Of a stretch of DNA of 64,000 nucleotides, positions 43,580-51,581 are shown piece after piece; positions within the stretch are counted from its first letter, which is position 1; each line of letters starts with the position of its first letter. This DNA is from Leekyejoonella antrihumi (lineage in GTDB: Bacteria; Actinomycetota; Actinomycetes; Actinomycetales; Dermatophilaceae). Position numbers and translations under genes: made by a program. Below the pieces are notes generated by a model. That model had not been told where the DNA came from. It did no database searches and worked only from the letters and a program-made list of their open reading frames with translations. The stretch spans positions 1 through 64,000 of the forward strand of contig NZ_VCQV01000003.1 of NCBI RefSeq assembly GCF_007845645.1, written 5' to 3'.

Positions 43580-44593
43580 TCACACAAACACGTAGTCGAG
43601 AACGGTGGCGGGGTCCGGTTCGGCACTGGCCTTGGCGAAGGCGATAGCGCCCTCGACCTCGATGCTCGCCGCCGAGCGGATCTGCTCTCCTACGGCATCG
43701 TCGAGCACGCCTGCGTCCCGCAGCGTTGCCTCATAGCGCGGGATCGGATCCCGGTCCGGCACCTGGTCCAGGTCGGGCCGGTATCCCTGGGCGTCACCCT
43801 CGAAGTGACCCCACAGACGCAGCGTGTGCACCTCGATCAGAGTGGGTCCACCGCCGCCTCGGGCACGCGCGACGGCCTCTCCGGCTGCGGCATACACGGC
43901 CTCGACGTCGTTCTCCTCGACCCGCGTGCCAGGGATGCCGTATGCCGCGGCTCGGTCGGCGTTGGACGGAATCGGGGTCGACGCCTCGCGAGAGACCGAG
44001 ATGCCCCACTCGTTGTCCTCGATCACGAAGACCACCGGCAGCTTCCAGAGCGCTGCGAGGTTCAGGGACTCGTGGAAGGCACCGGCATTTGCAGCACCCT
44101 CACCGGTGACGGCAACCGCGATCGCATCGGTGCCGCGGCGAGAGAATGCGAACGCCATACCGAGGGCCGCGGGATATCCCTCGGCGACGATCCCCGAGCA
44201 GGAGAAGTGTGTCGAGGGGTCGAACAGGTGCATGTGGCCGCCACGACCTCTGCCGAGCCCGTCGACCCGGCCGAAGATCTCGGCCGCCATCGGCTTCAGG
44301 TCCACGCCGTGCGCGATAGCGAAGTGGTGCGGCCGGTGGGTCGAGGTGACCGCATCGGCGGCGGTAAGATGCTCGCAGACCCCGGCCGCCACGGGCTCCT
44401 GGCCCGCCGAGAGGTGCATCTCACCGGGAATCAGGCCCTTGCCGATGTCGAAACCGGGCGCCTTGTCGGCGTGATACTCCCGCAGGATCGCCTCCTCGAA
44501 GGTTCGGCTGCGGATCATCGTGGTGAACAGGGCCTTGCGTAGGTCGCCCGTGAGCTCAGTGGAGCTCGCTCGGGCGGAGAGGTCGGTCGTCAT
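43580..44593 (-). CDS. Thiamine-dependent 2-oxo acid/acetoin dehydrogenase, E1 alpha subunit
   Basis: 337 residues. TMIRSRTFEEAILREYHADK opens the domain; the TPP site is GEGAANAGAFHESLNLAALW then KLPVVFVIEDN; LRLWGHFEGDAQGYR resembles the GHFEGDxQxY segment of AcoA-type acetoin enzymes more than pyruvate E1. It is the first gene of the operon, ten bases before E1beta. An IclR-family gene lies upstream on the same strand and is the likely regulator. Substrate (acetoin or another 2-oxo compound) is inferred, not proven. Confidence 0.9.
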   Translation of the reverse strand: MTTDLSARASSTELTGDLRKALFTTMIRSRTFEEAILREYHADKAPGFDIGKGLIPGEMHLSAGQEPVAAGVCEHLTAADAVTSTHRPHHFAIAHGVDLKPMAAEIFGRVDGLGRGRGGHMHLFDPSTHFSCSGIVAEGYPAALGMAFAFSRRGTDAIAVAVTGEGAANAGAFHESLNLAALWKLPVVFVIEDNEWGISVSREASTPIPSNADRAAAYGIPGTRVEENDVEAVYAAAGEAVARARGGGGPTLIEVHTLRLWGHFEGDAQGYRPDLDQVPDRDPIPRYEATLRDAGVLDDAVGEQIRSAASIEVEGAIAFAKASAEPDPATVLDYVFV

Positions 44594-44698
44594 GGGACTC
44601 CCCTTGCTCGGGAAACGAATCTGACCACTCCAGCGTGCGCCGAGAGCCAGGGCCGGGCCACGGCAATATTTCAGTTGGTGACAAAACTCGTGTCGGGC

Positions 44699-45448
44699 TC
44701 AGCCGGCAACCGCGTCGCGCGCGAGCGCGATGAGCTGCGCGGCGCGACGCAGCGCGTGCCTGCTGGCAAGCAGTGCCGAGCGGCGTTCCAGCGGGACAGA
44801 GATCGCGACGGCGCCGACAATCGCCGTCGACGGCACGGGCACGGCCATGCAGGCGACACCCACGGCATACTCCTGCTCGTCGGTGGCGATCTCGGGGTTG
44901 CGCTGCAGCTGCTGGAGCAGCACCCTCCGGCTGGTCACGGTCGCCGACGTCAGGTCCACCAGCGGATGTTCGGAAAGATAGTCCCGGCACCGCGCCTCCG
45001 GGAGAGATGCCAGCACGGCCTTGCCGAGGGCGGTGGCGTGCGCGGCGTCCTCGAAGCCGACCCACATGTCGGTGCGCGGCGCATCCGGACTGTCCGCCAC
45101 GTCGACGAGCCGGATCTCTCCGTCATCGAGCACGGAGAGGTAGGCGGGTGCGTGCAGCTCGTCATGCAGTCCGCGCAGCACCCCGTGGGTGCGATGACCG
45201 TCCTCCTGCCGACGATCGGCGAGGGTCGAGACTTGTGCACCGAGGACATATCCGCCATCCTCCCGGTCCAGGTATCCCTCATGCAGCAGCGTGCGCAGCA
45301 GGTGGTAGGTCGTGGCCAGGGGCAGCCCCGTCAGCCGTGCGAGCTTCTTCGCAGGCACCGGGCCGCACTGGGCACCCACAGTGTCCAGCAGCGAGAGCGC
45401 CCGGACCACAGATGTGATCAGGGTCGGCTGCGACAACGACCCGACCAT
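44699..45448 (-). CDS. IclR-family transcriptional regulator
   Basis: 249 residues from ATG 45448, preceded by AAGGAG five bases away. Winged helix: TLITSVVRALSLLDTVG, then AKKLARLTGLPLATTYHLLR and TLLHEGYLDREDGGYVLG. The C-terminal ligand domain carries ATALGKAVLASLPE and AVGVACMAVPVPSTAIVGA with VAISVPLERR. Such proteins typically control catabolic operons in response to small aromatic or keto-acid ligands. It is upstream of, and co-oriented with, the E1 operon, 105 bases away. A longer upstream frame is non-coding in character. Confidence 0.9.
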   Translation of the reverse strand: MVGSLSQPTLITSVVRALSLLDTVGAQCGPVPAKKLARLTGLPLATTYHLLRTLLHEGYLDREDGGYVLGAQVSTLADRRQEDGHRTHGVLRGLHDELHAPAYLSVLDDGEIRLVDVADSPDAPRTDMWVGFEDAAHATALGKAVLASLPEARCRDYLSEHPLVDLTSATVTSRRVLLQQLQRNPEIATDEQEYAVGVACMAVPVPSTAIVGAVAISVPLERRSALLASRHALRRAAQLIALARDAVAG

Positions 45449-45642
45449 AGATCTCCTTGGCCCGAGCCTATTGCCTCGGTCGGCGGCGGTCCAGAGGCGA
45501 AGTCCTCCGCTCGACGGAGGCCCGCCGCGCGGCATGGGCCGAAGATCCGCCGCGCGGCGGATGTGTGGGGCGCCCAGGTCGCTTAGCGTTTGAGGCACGC
45601 CGCGACCGGCTGGGTTGCGGACTGTCAGCCGGAGGGAGTGCT

Positions 45643-46524
45643 GTGCTCGAGGTCGATCATCTGGTCCGTCGGTTTGGGGAGATCACGGCGGTGGACGCCA
45701 TCTCGTTCGCCGTCGGCGACGGTCAGATGACCGGCTTCGTGGGAGGCAATGGTGCCGGCAAGACCACCACCATGCGGATGATCATGGGGGTGCTCAGCAT
45801 TCATGGTGGCGGCGTGCAGTGGCGGGGCCGGCCGATCACCGCCGCCGACCGCCGCGGCTTCGGCTACATGCCGGAGGAGCGCGGGCTCTATCCGAAGCAG
45901 CCGATCATGGACCAGCTCATCTATCTCGGCCGTCTGCAGGGCCTGAGCGCGTCCGGCGCGCGGCAGCGAGCCAAGACGCTGCTCGAGCGGTTCAACCTCG
46001 GCGACCGCCACAAGGACAAGCTCGAGTCTCTGTCACTGGGCAACCAGCAGCGGGTGCAGATCGCTGCCGCGGTCATCAGCGACCCGCAGATGCTGGTGCT
46101 GGACGAACCGTTCTCCGGTCTCGACCCCGCTGCGGTCGACGAGATGGCCGACGTGCTGCGTGAGTTCACCGACCGTGGTGTGCCAGTGCTCTTCTCATCA
46201 CACCAGCTGGATCTGGTCGACCGCCTGTGCGACCAGCTGGTCGTGCTGTCCGCCGGTCGGGTCGTGGCGCGCGGCACCGCTGCCGAGCTGCGCCGCCGTG
46301 GTCCCGTGCGCCATCGCCTGATCACCGCCGGCGACGCCGGGTGGGTGCGCGGCCTTCCGGGCATCGAGGTGATCGACGTCGACGGCGGCACGGCGCTGCT
46401 GGAGCTGTCCGAGCCTGCGGACACCGACCGGATCCTGACCGAGGCACTTCGTCGGGGCGGCGTGCGTGAGCTCACCGAAGTCGTGCCCACCCTTGCCGAC
46501 ACCTACCGCGAGGTCACCAGATGA
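45643..46524 (+). CDS. ABC transporter ATPase (NatA-like)
   Basis: 293 residues from GTG 45643, with GGAGGG six bases upstream. Walker A GGNGAGKT (34-41), signature LSLGNQQRVQIAA, Walker B MLVLDEPFSGLDP, switch His in FSSHQLD. The LSLGNQQ signature and PEERGLYPKQPIMDQL are like the NatA/YhaQ-type sodium or lipid exporters. The C-terminal 80 residues are an accessory domain. It overlaps the permease gene by four bases (ATGA). Confidence 0.92.
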   Translation: MLEVDHLVRRFGEITAVDAISFAVGDGQMTGFVGGNGAGKTTTMRMIMGVLSIHGGGVQWRGRPITAADRRGFGYMPEERGLYPKQPIMDQLIYLGRLQGLSASGARQRAKTLLERFNLGDRHKDKLESLSLGNQQRVQIAAAVISDPQMLVLDEPFSGLDPAAVDEMADVLREFTDRGVPVLFSSHQLDLVDRLCDQLVVLSAGRVVARGTAAELRRRGPVRHRLITAGDAGWVRGLPGIEVIDVDGGTALLELSEPADTDRILTEALRRGGVRELTEVVPTLADTYREVTR

Positions 46525-47747
46525 GCACCGTGCAGACTCGCCCGGCCCAGTCCCGTTCGAGCGCGGACGACACCTCGAGCGCGCACCATGCGTGGCGGAC
46601 CGTCACCGAGCGCGAGATCAGCGTCAAGCTCAAGGACCGGACCTTCCTGATCACGACGGTCGTGACCCTGGCCATCATCATCGGCGCTGTCGCGTTCCAG
46701 ACGGTCATGGCCGCGCACGCCGGCAAGAAGACCGTCGCAACCAGCGGTCCGGGCACCCAGATCGTCAGGCTGGCCGATACCTTGGCGCATCAGGGCGGCC
46801 GAGACGGAGTCAGCCTCAAGAGCAGGGTCCTGAGCTCGACCTCGGCAGTCCGGAGTGCCGTGCAGTCCGGAAAGGTCGACGCCGGTCTGGTGCCTGCCGG
46901 GGACGGCTGGCGACTGATCGGCAAGGACTCCAAGGACGACGTCATCTCGACCTGGCTGGGCGTAGCAGTGCAGCAGGCCACCATGCAGAAGAACGCGGTG
47001 GCCGCCGGCACGTCCTTGCCGGCCCTGCAGAAGGGGACGGCGCTGCCCTACGACCTGATCGACCCGCGCGCGACGTCGACCGGCCTGGCCAAGGGTGTCG
47101 GCTATGCCTTCGGATTCCTGTTCTACCTGGCATCGCTGCTTTTCGGCCTCGCGATCGCGAACAGCGTGATCGAGGAGAAGCAGAACCGCATCGTCGAGAT
47201 CCTTGCGAGTGCAATCTCGCTGCGACAGCTGCTGATCGGCAAGGTGCTCGGCAACTCGCTGCTCGCGATCGCGCAGCTGGTGATCTTTGCCGCAGCCGCG
47301 CTGATCGCGCTGCTGGCCACCGGCAACAGCTCGGCACTCGCGGGCATTTCCGGCGGCATCAGCTGGTTCATCGTCTTCTATCTCGTCGGCTTCATCACCC
47401 TGGCATGCGTATGGGCAGTCGCCGGCGCCCTCGCGACCCGCAGCGAGGACCTGCAGGCGACCTCGACCCCGATCAGCGTCGTCATCATCGCCGTGTTCAT
47501 CGCCGGCATCTCGGTGTCCGGCACCGCCCAGGTCGTGCTGTCCTACCTCCCGCTGTTCTCCACGATCGCGATGCCGATCCGAGTGGTCGCCGGCACCGCG
47601 ACCTGGTGGGAGCCCCTGGTGTCCCTGGTCCTGGCGCTCGCCGCCGGCTACGGCATCATCCGAGTCGCGGATGCGATGTATCGACGTTCGCTGATGCAGA
47701 CCGGCCGCAAGCTGTCCTATCGTGACGCGCTGCGTACGGCTGAGTGA
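46521..47747 (+). CDS. ABC-2 type permease (NatB-like)
   Basis: 408 residues. The N-terminal helix (TFLITTVVTLAIIIGAVAF) is followed by a long external loop (residues 65-185), then five or six helices beginning YAFGFLFYLASLLFGLAIA, and EEKQNRIVEILASAISLRQL, a cytosolic loop conserved in ABC-2 NatB-type exporters. With the ATPase gene upstream it forms a two-gene exporter; substrate unknown (Na+, antibiotics or lipids in known cases). Confidence 0.88.
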   Translation: MSTVQTRPAQSRSSADDTSSAHHAWRTVTEREISVKLKDRTFLITTVVTLAIIIGAVAFQTVMAAHAGKKTVATSGPGTQIVRLADTLAHQGGRDGVSLKSRVLSSTSAVRSAVQSGKVDAGLVPAGDGWRLIGKDSKDDVISTWLGVAVQQATMQKNAVAAGTSLPALQKGTALPYDLIDPRATSTGLAKGVGYAFGFLFYLASLLFGLAIANSVIEEKQNRIVEILASAISLRQLLIGKVLGNSLLAIAQLVIFAAAALIALLATGNSSALAGISGGISWFIVFYLVGFITLACVWAVAGALATRSEDLQATSTPISVVIIAVFIAGISVSGTAQVVLSYLPLFSTIAMPIRVVAGTATWWEPLVSLVLALAAGYGIIRVADAMYRRSLMQTGRKLSYRDALRTAE

Positions 47748-47796
47748 ACAATCGGCATACGGGCGTGAGCCGTGCCGTCCGCGTCATGCGACCACC

Positions 47797-47802
47797 TAGG
47801 CT
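47797..47802 (+). promoter_or_regulatory. -10 element of the HAD phosphatase gene (leaderless)
   Basis: TAGGCT, six bases (GACTGC), GTG at 47809. Confidence 0.6.
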
Positions 47803-47808
47803 GACTGC

Positions 47809-48606
47809 GTGACAGAGATGCTGGTTGCCCTGGACGTCGACGGAACCCTGCTGCACTACGACGGCCATCTGTCGGAGACCGTGCGCGACGCGGTGCAGGC
47901 AGTGGCGCGCGCCGGCCATCACGTGACGATCGCCACCGGGCGTTCGGTGCTCGGCGTGATGGAGATCGCCGGCATGCTCGGCCTCGACCGCGGCTTCGCC
48001 GTCGCCTCGAACGGCGCCGTGACTATCGAGCTGGACCCGTCGGCGCCGAATGGCTACCGGATCGTGGAGACCGTGACGTTCGACCCCGCGCCGGTGCTCA
48101 AGTCGCTGGAGAATGCGTGGCCGGATGCAGTGGTCGCCGTCGAGGAGATCGGCATCGGCTCCAAGGTGAGCGCGCCCTTCCCGGACGGTGAGCTGCTCGG
48201 GACGCAGCGGGTGGTCTCGTGGGAGGAAATGGCCGCGGAACCGACGACCCGCGTCACCTTCCGGTCGCCGACGGGCACCTCGGACGACTTCGTGAAGCTG
48301 GCGCCACAGCTCGGACTGCACGGCGTCAGCTATGGGGTCGGCTACACCGCCTGGCTCGACATCAACCCTGAGGGGGTGTCGAAGGCCTCGGCTCTCGAAC
48401 AGATCCGCCGCAACCTGCACGTCGAACCGGCTGCCACGGTCGCGATCGGCGACCACCGCAACGACCTGGAGATGCTGACCTGGGCGGCGCGCGGCGTCGC
48501 GATGGGTCAGGCACTCGACGATGTGCTGGCCGTCGCCGACGAGGTGACCGGCACCATCGACGAGGACGGCGCCGTGCCGGTGCTGCGATCGCTGATCCTG
48601 CCGTGA
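47809..48606 (+). CDS. HAD-superfamily phosphatase, Cof type
   Basis: 265 residues. LVALDVDGTLLHYDGHLSET has the nucleophile Asp and acid/base Asp of DxDGT; VTIATGRSVLGV is motif II, and AVAIGDHRNDLEMLTWAARG motif IV, with a C2-type cap in between (residues 85-190). Cof-type enzymes dephosphorylate sugar phosphates or flavin/pyridoxal phosphates in the cytosol; the precise substrate cannot be called. It starts without a ribosome binding site. The SpoU methyltransferase gene follows 19 bases later. Confidence 0.85.
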   Translation: MTEMLVALDVDGTLLHYDGHLSETVRDAVQAVARAGHHVTIATGRSVLGVMEIAGMLGLDRGFAVASNGAVTIELDPSAPNGYRIVETVTFDPAPVLKSLENAWPDAVVAVEEIGIGSKVSAPFPDGELLGTQRVVSWEEMAAEPTTRVTFRSPTGTSDDFVKLAPQLGLHGVSYGVGYTAWLDINPEGVSKASALEQIRRNLHVEPAATVAIGDHRNDLEMLTWAARGVAMGQALDDVLAVADEVTGTIDEDGAVPVLRSLILP

Positions 48607-48625
48607 CTCACCGGGCGGTGGAGTC

Positions 48626-49471
48626 ATGACGGAGCGGGTCATCTCGTCCGCGGCGAACCCGCGGCTCAAGACGCTGGCCGGCCTACGTCGCCGCCGACAT
48701 CGCGAGGAGACGGGGCTCACTCTGCTCGAGGGGTATGACGAGCTGCGGCTGGCCCTCGACGCCGGTCTGCGTCCACGCACGCTGCTGCACTGCCCCGAGC
48801 TGATGCTCGACGCGCCTACGCAGTCGGTCCTGGTGCGCGAGCTCGCCGAGGGTGGTGTCGAGACGCTGCGGCTGTCGCGGGCAGCCTTCGAGAAGGTCGC
48901 CTACCGCGAGGGCGCGGACGGCTTCCTCGCGGTCGTGCGCGCCATCGACCGCGCACCGTCGGACCTGAGCCTGCCGGTCGACCCGCTGCTGTTGGTCGCC
49001 GAGGGGGTGGAGAAGCCCGGCAACCTCGGCGCGATGCTGCGCACCGCCGACGCCGCCGGAGTCGACGCGGTGATCGCTGCAGACCCGGTGACCGACTGGG
49101 GCAACCCCAACGTGGTCCGCAGCTCGAAGGGGACGGTCTTTTCGGTCCCGGTGGCCACCGCATCCACCGACGACACGCTGGCTTGGTTGTCCCGGGTCGG
49201 GGCGCATCTGGTCGCCGCGACACCCGACACGGACGTGCTGCATACCGACGTCGACCTGACGGGGCCGGTGGCGATCGCCGTCGGCACCGAGAAGCACGGC
49301 CTCACCGATCGGGTGCTCGATGCGGCGGCTGTGCGGGTGCGAATCCCGATGGTAGGTAAGGCAAACTCGCTCAACGTCGCCACCTCGGCGGCCATCGTTT
49401 TGTATGAAGCCGTGCGGCAGCGGCGGGCTGTCAAGCCCTCGGTGCGTGACCCGGATTACACCCCCGGTTGA
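48626..49471 (+). CDS. SpoU/TrmH-family RNA 2'-O-ribose methyltransferase
   Basis: 281 residues. Residues 1-80 form an L30e-like substrate-binding domain (RVISSAANPRLKTLAGLRRR then TLLEGYDELRLALDAGLRPR). The SPOUT catalytic part has VEKPGNLGAMLRTADAAGVD (motif 1), VAIAVGTEKHGLTDRVL (motif 2) and IPMVGKANSLNVATSAAIVL (motif 3, the trefoil knot). It methylates a ribose 2'-OH in rRNA or tRNA; the site is unknown. A second SpoU gene lies at 59980. Confidence 0.88.
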   Translation: MTERVISSAANPRLKTLAGLRRRRHREETGLTLLEGYDELRLALDAGLRPRTLLHCPELMLDAPTQSVLVRELAEGGVETLRLSRAAFEKVAYREGADGFLAVVRAIDRAPSDLSLPVDPLLLVAEGVEKPGNLGAMLRTADAAGVDAVIAADPVTDWGNPNVVRSSKGTVFSVPVATASTDDTLAWLSRVGAHLVAATPDTDVLHTDVDLTGPVAIAVGTEKHGLTDRVLDAAAVRVRIPMVGKANSLNVATSAAIVLYEAVRQRRAVKPSVRDPDYTPG

Positions 49472-49491
49472 GTAGATGGCACGATGAATTC

Positions 49492-50148
49492 ATGCGAGTT
49501 GACCACGTGGTTTATGCCGCGGAATCAGATGGACTGATCGCGACGTCCAAGCGGTTGGGGGCGGAGCTCGGGGTGGAGCCGGTCGACGGCGGTCTGCATC
49601 CGCGCTTCGGCACGCGCAACAGCGTCATCCCGCTGTTGGATGGCCGCTTCATCGAGATCGTGGAGGTGCTCGACCACCCGGCATCGGACAAGGCACCCTT
49701 CGGTCAGGCCGTGCGGGCTCGCTCCGAGGCCGGCGGCGGCTGGCTCGGTTGGGTCGTCGAGGTCGAGGACATGGCGCCGCCGGAGGCCAAGCTCGGCCGG
49801 TCGGCAGTCCCGGGCAACCGGCACTGCCCGGACGGCGGCGAGCTCACCTGGACCCAGTTGGGCGTCAAGGGCCTGATAGCCGACCCGCAGGTGCCCTTCT
49901 TCATCAAGTGGGACGCCGGCCAGAAGCACCCGTCGCAGGATGGTCCCAGTGACTGCCTGCTGCACGGTCTGCAGATCGCCGGAACCCCCGACCGCATCCG
50001 GGAGTGGCTGGGCCTGTCCGGCCTGCCCGGCGTCGACCGCAACGACTGGGAGCCGGACATCGAGTTCGACTTCGCGGCGTTGCGCGGCACCCCCGGGCTG
50101 ATGTCGGTGACCTTCCAGAGCAGGACCAAGGGCACCGTCACCATCTGA
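49492..50148 (+). CDS. Glyoxalase-like (VOC) domain protein
   Basis: 218 residues from ATG 49492, with CACGAT six bases upstream. RVDHVVYAAESDGLIATSKR and LGVEPVDGGLHPRFGTRNSV, then IPLLDGRFIEIVEVLDHPAS, are the opening of the 'glyoxalase-like domain' group (PF13468). GGGWLGWVVEVEDMAPPEAK and the conserved DCLLHGLQIAGTP follow. No known substrate. It ends one base before a 21-bp repeat array. Confidence 0.75.
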   Translation: MRVDHVVYAAESDGLIATSKRLGAELGVEPVDGGLHPRFGTRNSVIPLLDGRFIEIVEVLDHPASDKAPFGQAVRARSEAGGGWLGWVVEVEDMAPPEAKLGRSAVPGNRHCPDGGELTWTQLGVKGLIADPQVPFFIKWDAGQKHPSQDGPSDCLLHGLQIAGTPDRIREWLGLSGLPGVDRNDWEPDIEFDFAALRGTPGLMSVTFQSRTKGTVTI

Positions 50149-50149
50149 C

Positions 50150-50212
50150 CGCGAGAAGTCACAACCTGCACGCGAGAAGTCACTCCCAACCCGCGAGAAG
50201 TCAGTCAGACTC
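50150..50212 (+). repeat. 21-bp repeat array after the glyoxalase-like gene (three units)
   Basis: Units start at 50150, 50171 and 50192 (CGCGAGAAGTCA plus variable bases). The spacing is exactly 21, in the same polarity as the gene it follows. The third unit merges into the converging array on its right. Confidence 0.85.
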
Positions 50213-50219
50213 GAGCAAC

Positions 50220-50282
50220 TGACTCCTCGATGGTTCTGTGTGACTTCTCGCGTGTTATTTGTGACTTCTCGGTGGGTTGGGG
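50220..50282 (-). repeat. 21-bp repeat array after the CopZ gene (three units, inverted)
   Basis: Units start at 50220, 50241 and 50262 (TGACT(T/C)CTCG plus variable bases), spacing exactly 21. Their polarity is that of the minus-strand copZ gene, whose stop is the next base. Together with the array on the left this forms a broken palindrome of about 130 bp. Confidence 0.85.
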
Positions 50283-50498
50283 TTAGGCGCTGATCGCGTA
50301 GCCGGCCTCGTCGATCGCCTCGGCAACGGCTTGAGCGGTCAGCGCTTCGTCGCTGGTGATGTGCACGGGCGAGTCGCCACCACTCACCAGCTCGACGCTG
50401 ACGCCCTGAACTCCGGGCACCAGCTTCAGCTCATCGGTGACGGCCCTCACGCAGTGCTCACACGTCATACCGGTCACTCGAATGTCCGTCTGGGTCAT
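50283..50498 (-). CDS. copZ: Copper chaperone CopZ (heavy-metal-associated domain)
   Basis: 71 residues: MTQTDIRVTGMTCEHCVRAV with the copper-binding GMTCxxC (Cys13, Cys16), and a ferredoxin-like betaalphabetabetaalphabeta fold to the end (VAEAIDEAGYAI). CopZ carries Cu(I) to a CopA pump or to CsoR. No copA is visible in the window; it must lie elsewhere. It follows csoR by 38 bases on the same strand. Confidence 0.92.
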   Translation of the reverse strand: MTQTDIRVTGMTCEHCVRAVTDELKLVPGVQGVSVELVSGGDSPVHITSDEALTAQAVAEAIDEAGYAISA

Positions 50499-50536
50499 GT
50501 TTGTGCTCTCTCTCCTCGTCGGGTTGCCGGAACGAC

Positions 50537-50818
50537 TCAGCTGCGCACCAGGCGCGCAATCGCTGCGGCGGCCTCAGTGACCTTCGCGTCGGCGGCCTCA
50601 TCCGACTCGCGGGCCGCGTCCACGACGCAGTGGCCGATGTGGTCCTCGAGAAGGCCGAGACTGACCGACTGCAGGGCCTTGGTCACGGCGCTGACCTGCG
50701 TCAGCACCTCGATGCAGTACGTGTCGTCCTCGACCATCCGCTGGATGCCGCGCACCTGACCTTCGATGCGGCGCAGCCGTGCGAGGTACTGCTCCTTGGT
50801 GCCCGTGTAGCCGACCAT
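50537..50818 (-). CDS. csoR: Copper-sensing repressor CsoR
   Basis: 93 residues, all helical. The Cu(I) ligands Cys35, His60 and Cys64 (DTYCIEVL ... EDHIGHCVV) match the Cys-His-Cys set of Mycobacterium CsoR, and RLRRIEGQVRGIQRMVEDD is the family signature. When copper binds, the repressor leaves its operator. A matching GC-rich inverted repeat lies 41 bases upstream, so the csoR-copZ pair is probably self-regulated. Confidence 0.93.
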   Translation of the reverse strand: MVGYTGTKEQYLARLRRIEGQVRGIQRMVEDDTYCIEVLTQVSAVTKALQSVSLGLLEDHIGHCVVDAARESDEAADAKVTEAAAAIARLVRS

Positions 50819-50858
50819 CGCGCCTCCTGAGGACTGTCATTCCGACCGAGACAACAGC

Positions 50859-50875
50859 ATACCCTGGTGGGGTAT
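50859..50875. promoter_or_regulatory. CsoR-type operator
   Basis: ATACCC and GGGTAT arms with a five-base spacer, the TACCC-N-GGGTA form known for CsoR-family operators. It lies 41 bases upstream of the csoR start. Confidence 0.7.
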
Positions 50876-50948
50876 TCCTCAGGGGTGCTCGAGGAACGCG
50901 CGAGCCAGGCGTCGGTGAAGTGGGTCCGTGGTGAAGAACGGGCCGGCG

Positions 50949-51476
50949 TCAGTGCTGGTAGGTGCCCTGAATGATCGCGCGGCCGAGGGTCTTGAAGGCG
51001 AGGTTGAACGAGACGACCGCCGGTGAGGCATCGGCGTCCACTCCGAGCGACTCCTCGCCCACAGCGTGCACGACGAAGAAGTAGCGGTGCACCTGGTCGC
51101 CTTCGGGCGGGGCCGCGCCCATGAATCCCTGGAAGCCGCCGTCATTGCGGCACATGAAGGCGTGGCCCGGCAGCTTCGCACCTGCGGCCCCCGCACCAGC
51201 ATCCAGCGACGTGGTGTCACCCGGCAGATCCACGAGCACCCAGTGCCAGAAGCCGGACGGCGTCGGCGCATCCGGGTCGAAACAGGTCACGACAAAGGAC
51301 TTGGTCCCCTCGGGGACACCGGACCACGACAGATGCGGCGAGATATTTCCCTTGTCGGCGACCTGGTCGTCCTTGAGTGGCCGGCCGTCCTGCACGTCGT
51401 CACTGGTGACCGTGAACGACGGCACGCTGGGCAGCAGGTCGTAGGGATTCGGGGTGACTGGACGATCAAGGCTCAT
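50949..51476 (-). CDS. YbhB/YbcL-type phosphatidylethanolamine-binding protein (Raf kinase inhibitor-like)
   Basis: 175 residues, cytosolic. The PEBP signature is [20 protein letters not shown] followed by [20 protein letters not shown], with the CR2 region in [11 protein letters not shown]. YbhB-type proteins bind small anionic ligands; their role is unknown. It is single, with the Ter operon's end 105 bases upstream on the same strand. Confidence 0.88.
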   Translation of the reverse strand: MSLDRPVTPNPYDLLPSVPSFTVTSDDVQDGRPLKDDQVADKGNISPHLSWSGVPEGTKSFVVTCFDPDAPTPSGFWHWVLVDLPGDTTSLDAGAGAAGAKLPGHAFMCRNDGGFQGFMGAAPPEGDQVHRYFFVVHAVGEESLGVDADASPAVVSFNLAFKTLGRAIIQGTYQH

Positions 51477-51515
51477 ACCGCCGACCCTAGTCCGCGAACA
51501 GTTCTCGTTCCAGAC

Positions 51516-51579
51516 TGACCTCTCGGGGTGCGGGAACTGACTCCTCGGGTGCTGAAGGTGACCTCTCGGGGGGTGTTGG
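51516..51579 (-). repeat. 21-bp repeat array after the last Ter-operon gene (three units)
   Basis: Units start at 51516, 51538 and 51559 (TGAC(C/T)(T/C)CTCGGGG-like), at spacings of 22 and 21. Polarity again follows the upstream minus-strand gene, whose stop is at 51582. Confidence 0.75.
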
Positions 51580-51581
51580 GT

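Noticed and set aside
36035-50282. 21-bp arrays as a CRISPR locus
   Set aside because: Units are three per site, 21 bases apart with only about nine variable bases, found at several gene ends with no cas genes; this does not fit repeat-spacer architecture.
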